Assembly: GCA_023430045.1 (NCBI GenBank)
Contig: JAEZCF010000140.1
Span: 1 to 12,633 of the forward strand
Direction: 5' to 3'
From: Pseudomonadota bacterium
Lineage (GTDB): Bacteria > Pseudomonadota > Gammaproteobacteria > Xanthomonadales > Xanthomonadaceae
DNA: 12,633 nucleotides
Below are positions 12,626-12,633 of the stretch, piece by piece (position 1 is the stretch's first letter; each line of letters opens with the position of its first letter). A program made the translations under genes and the position numbers. The notes below the pieces were generated by a model that made no database searches, was not told the DNA's origin, and was given only the letters and a program-made list of their open reading frames with translations.

Positions 12626-12633
12626 TTGAAAGG

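Overview
The window is about 67-68% GC (estimated by eye). It has compact operons and many short palindromes that start with GTAG, or end with CTAC on the other strand. These match the SMAG/REP-type elements known from Stenotrophomonas maltophilia. Together with the gene content (AmgK/MurU recycling pair, ComEA, REP-punctuated intergenic gaps) this points to a chromosomal segment of Stenotrophomonas or a close Xanthomonadales relative. I see no prophage, insertion sequence, CRISPR array, tRNA or rRNA.

Left part (1-3818, all minus strand): murU and amgK overlap by four bases and form the anomeric MurNAc kinase / uridylyltransferase pair of peptidoglycan recycling. Upstream lie a small GlsB/YeaQ-type membrane protein, a cluster of four REP elements, and an M20-family metallopeptidase with an unusual His/Cys tail.

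Middle part (3819-7803, plus-strand genes): a gene-free stretch holds three tandem 136-bp units, each with a pair of opposed REPs, and then a sharp inverted repeat. It leads to a secreted ComEA-type helix-hairpin-helix protein. After comEA comes a 320-base gap that is very rich in GGA. At least six short hairpins there present GGA in the loop, and the gap ends in a strong intrinsic terminator. This is the architecture of CsrB/RsmZ-type RNAs that titrate the regulator CsrA/RsmA, and it is the most interesting signal here. Two adjacent secreted L,D-transpeptidases of different subfamilies follow. The first has a decayed second copy of its domain. Four 43-bp tandem REP units and a HutD/Ves-type protein come next.

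Right part (7829-12566, all minus strand): five tightly spaced genes read PepSY membrane protein, DUF2271 secreted protein, DUF4198 secreted protein, ApbE FAD:protein FMN transferase, and a membrane-anchored flavodoxin/ferredoxin-reductase-like protein. The DUF2271 protein has a flavinylation-type motif (DGVTGPT). I infer an NADPH-to-periplasm electron route using covalently bound FMN, probably for metal or ferric-siderophore reduction. A candidate sigma-70 promoter with a Fur-like site between its -35 and -10 lies at the right edge and supports iron control. The gene beyond that edge is not visible.
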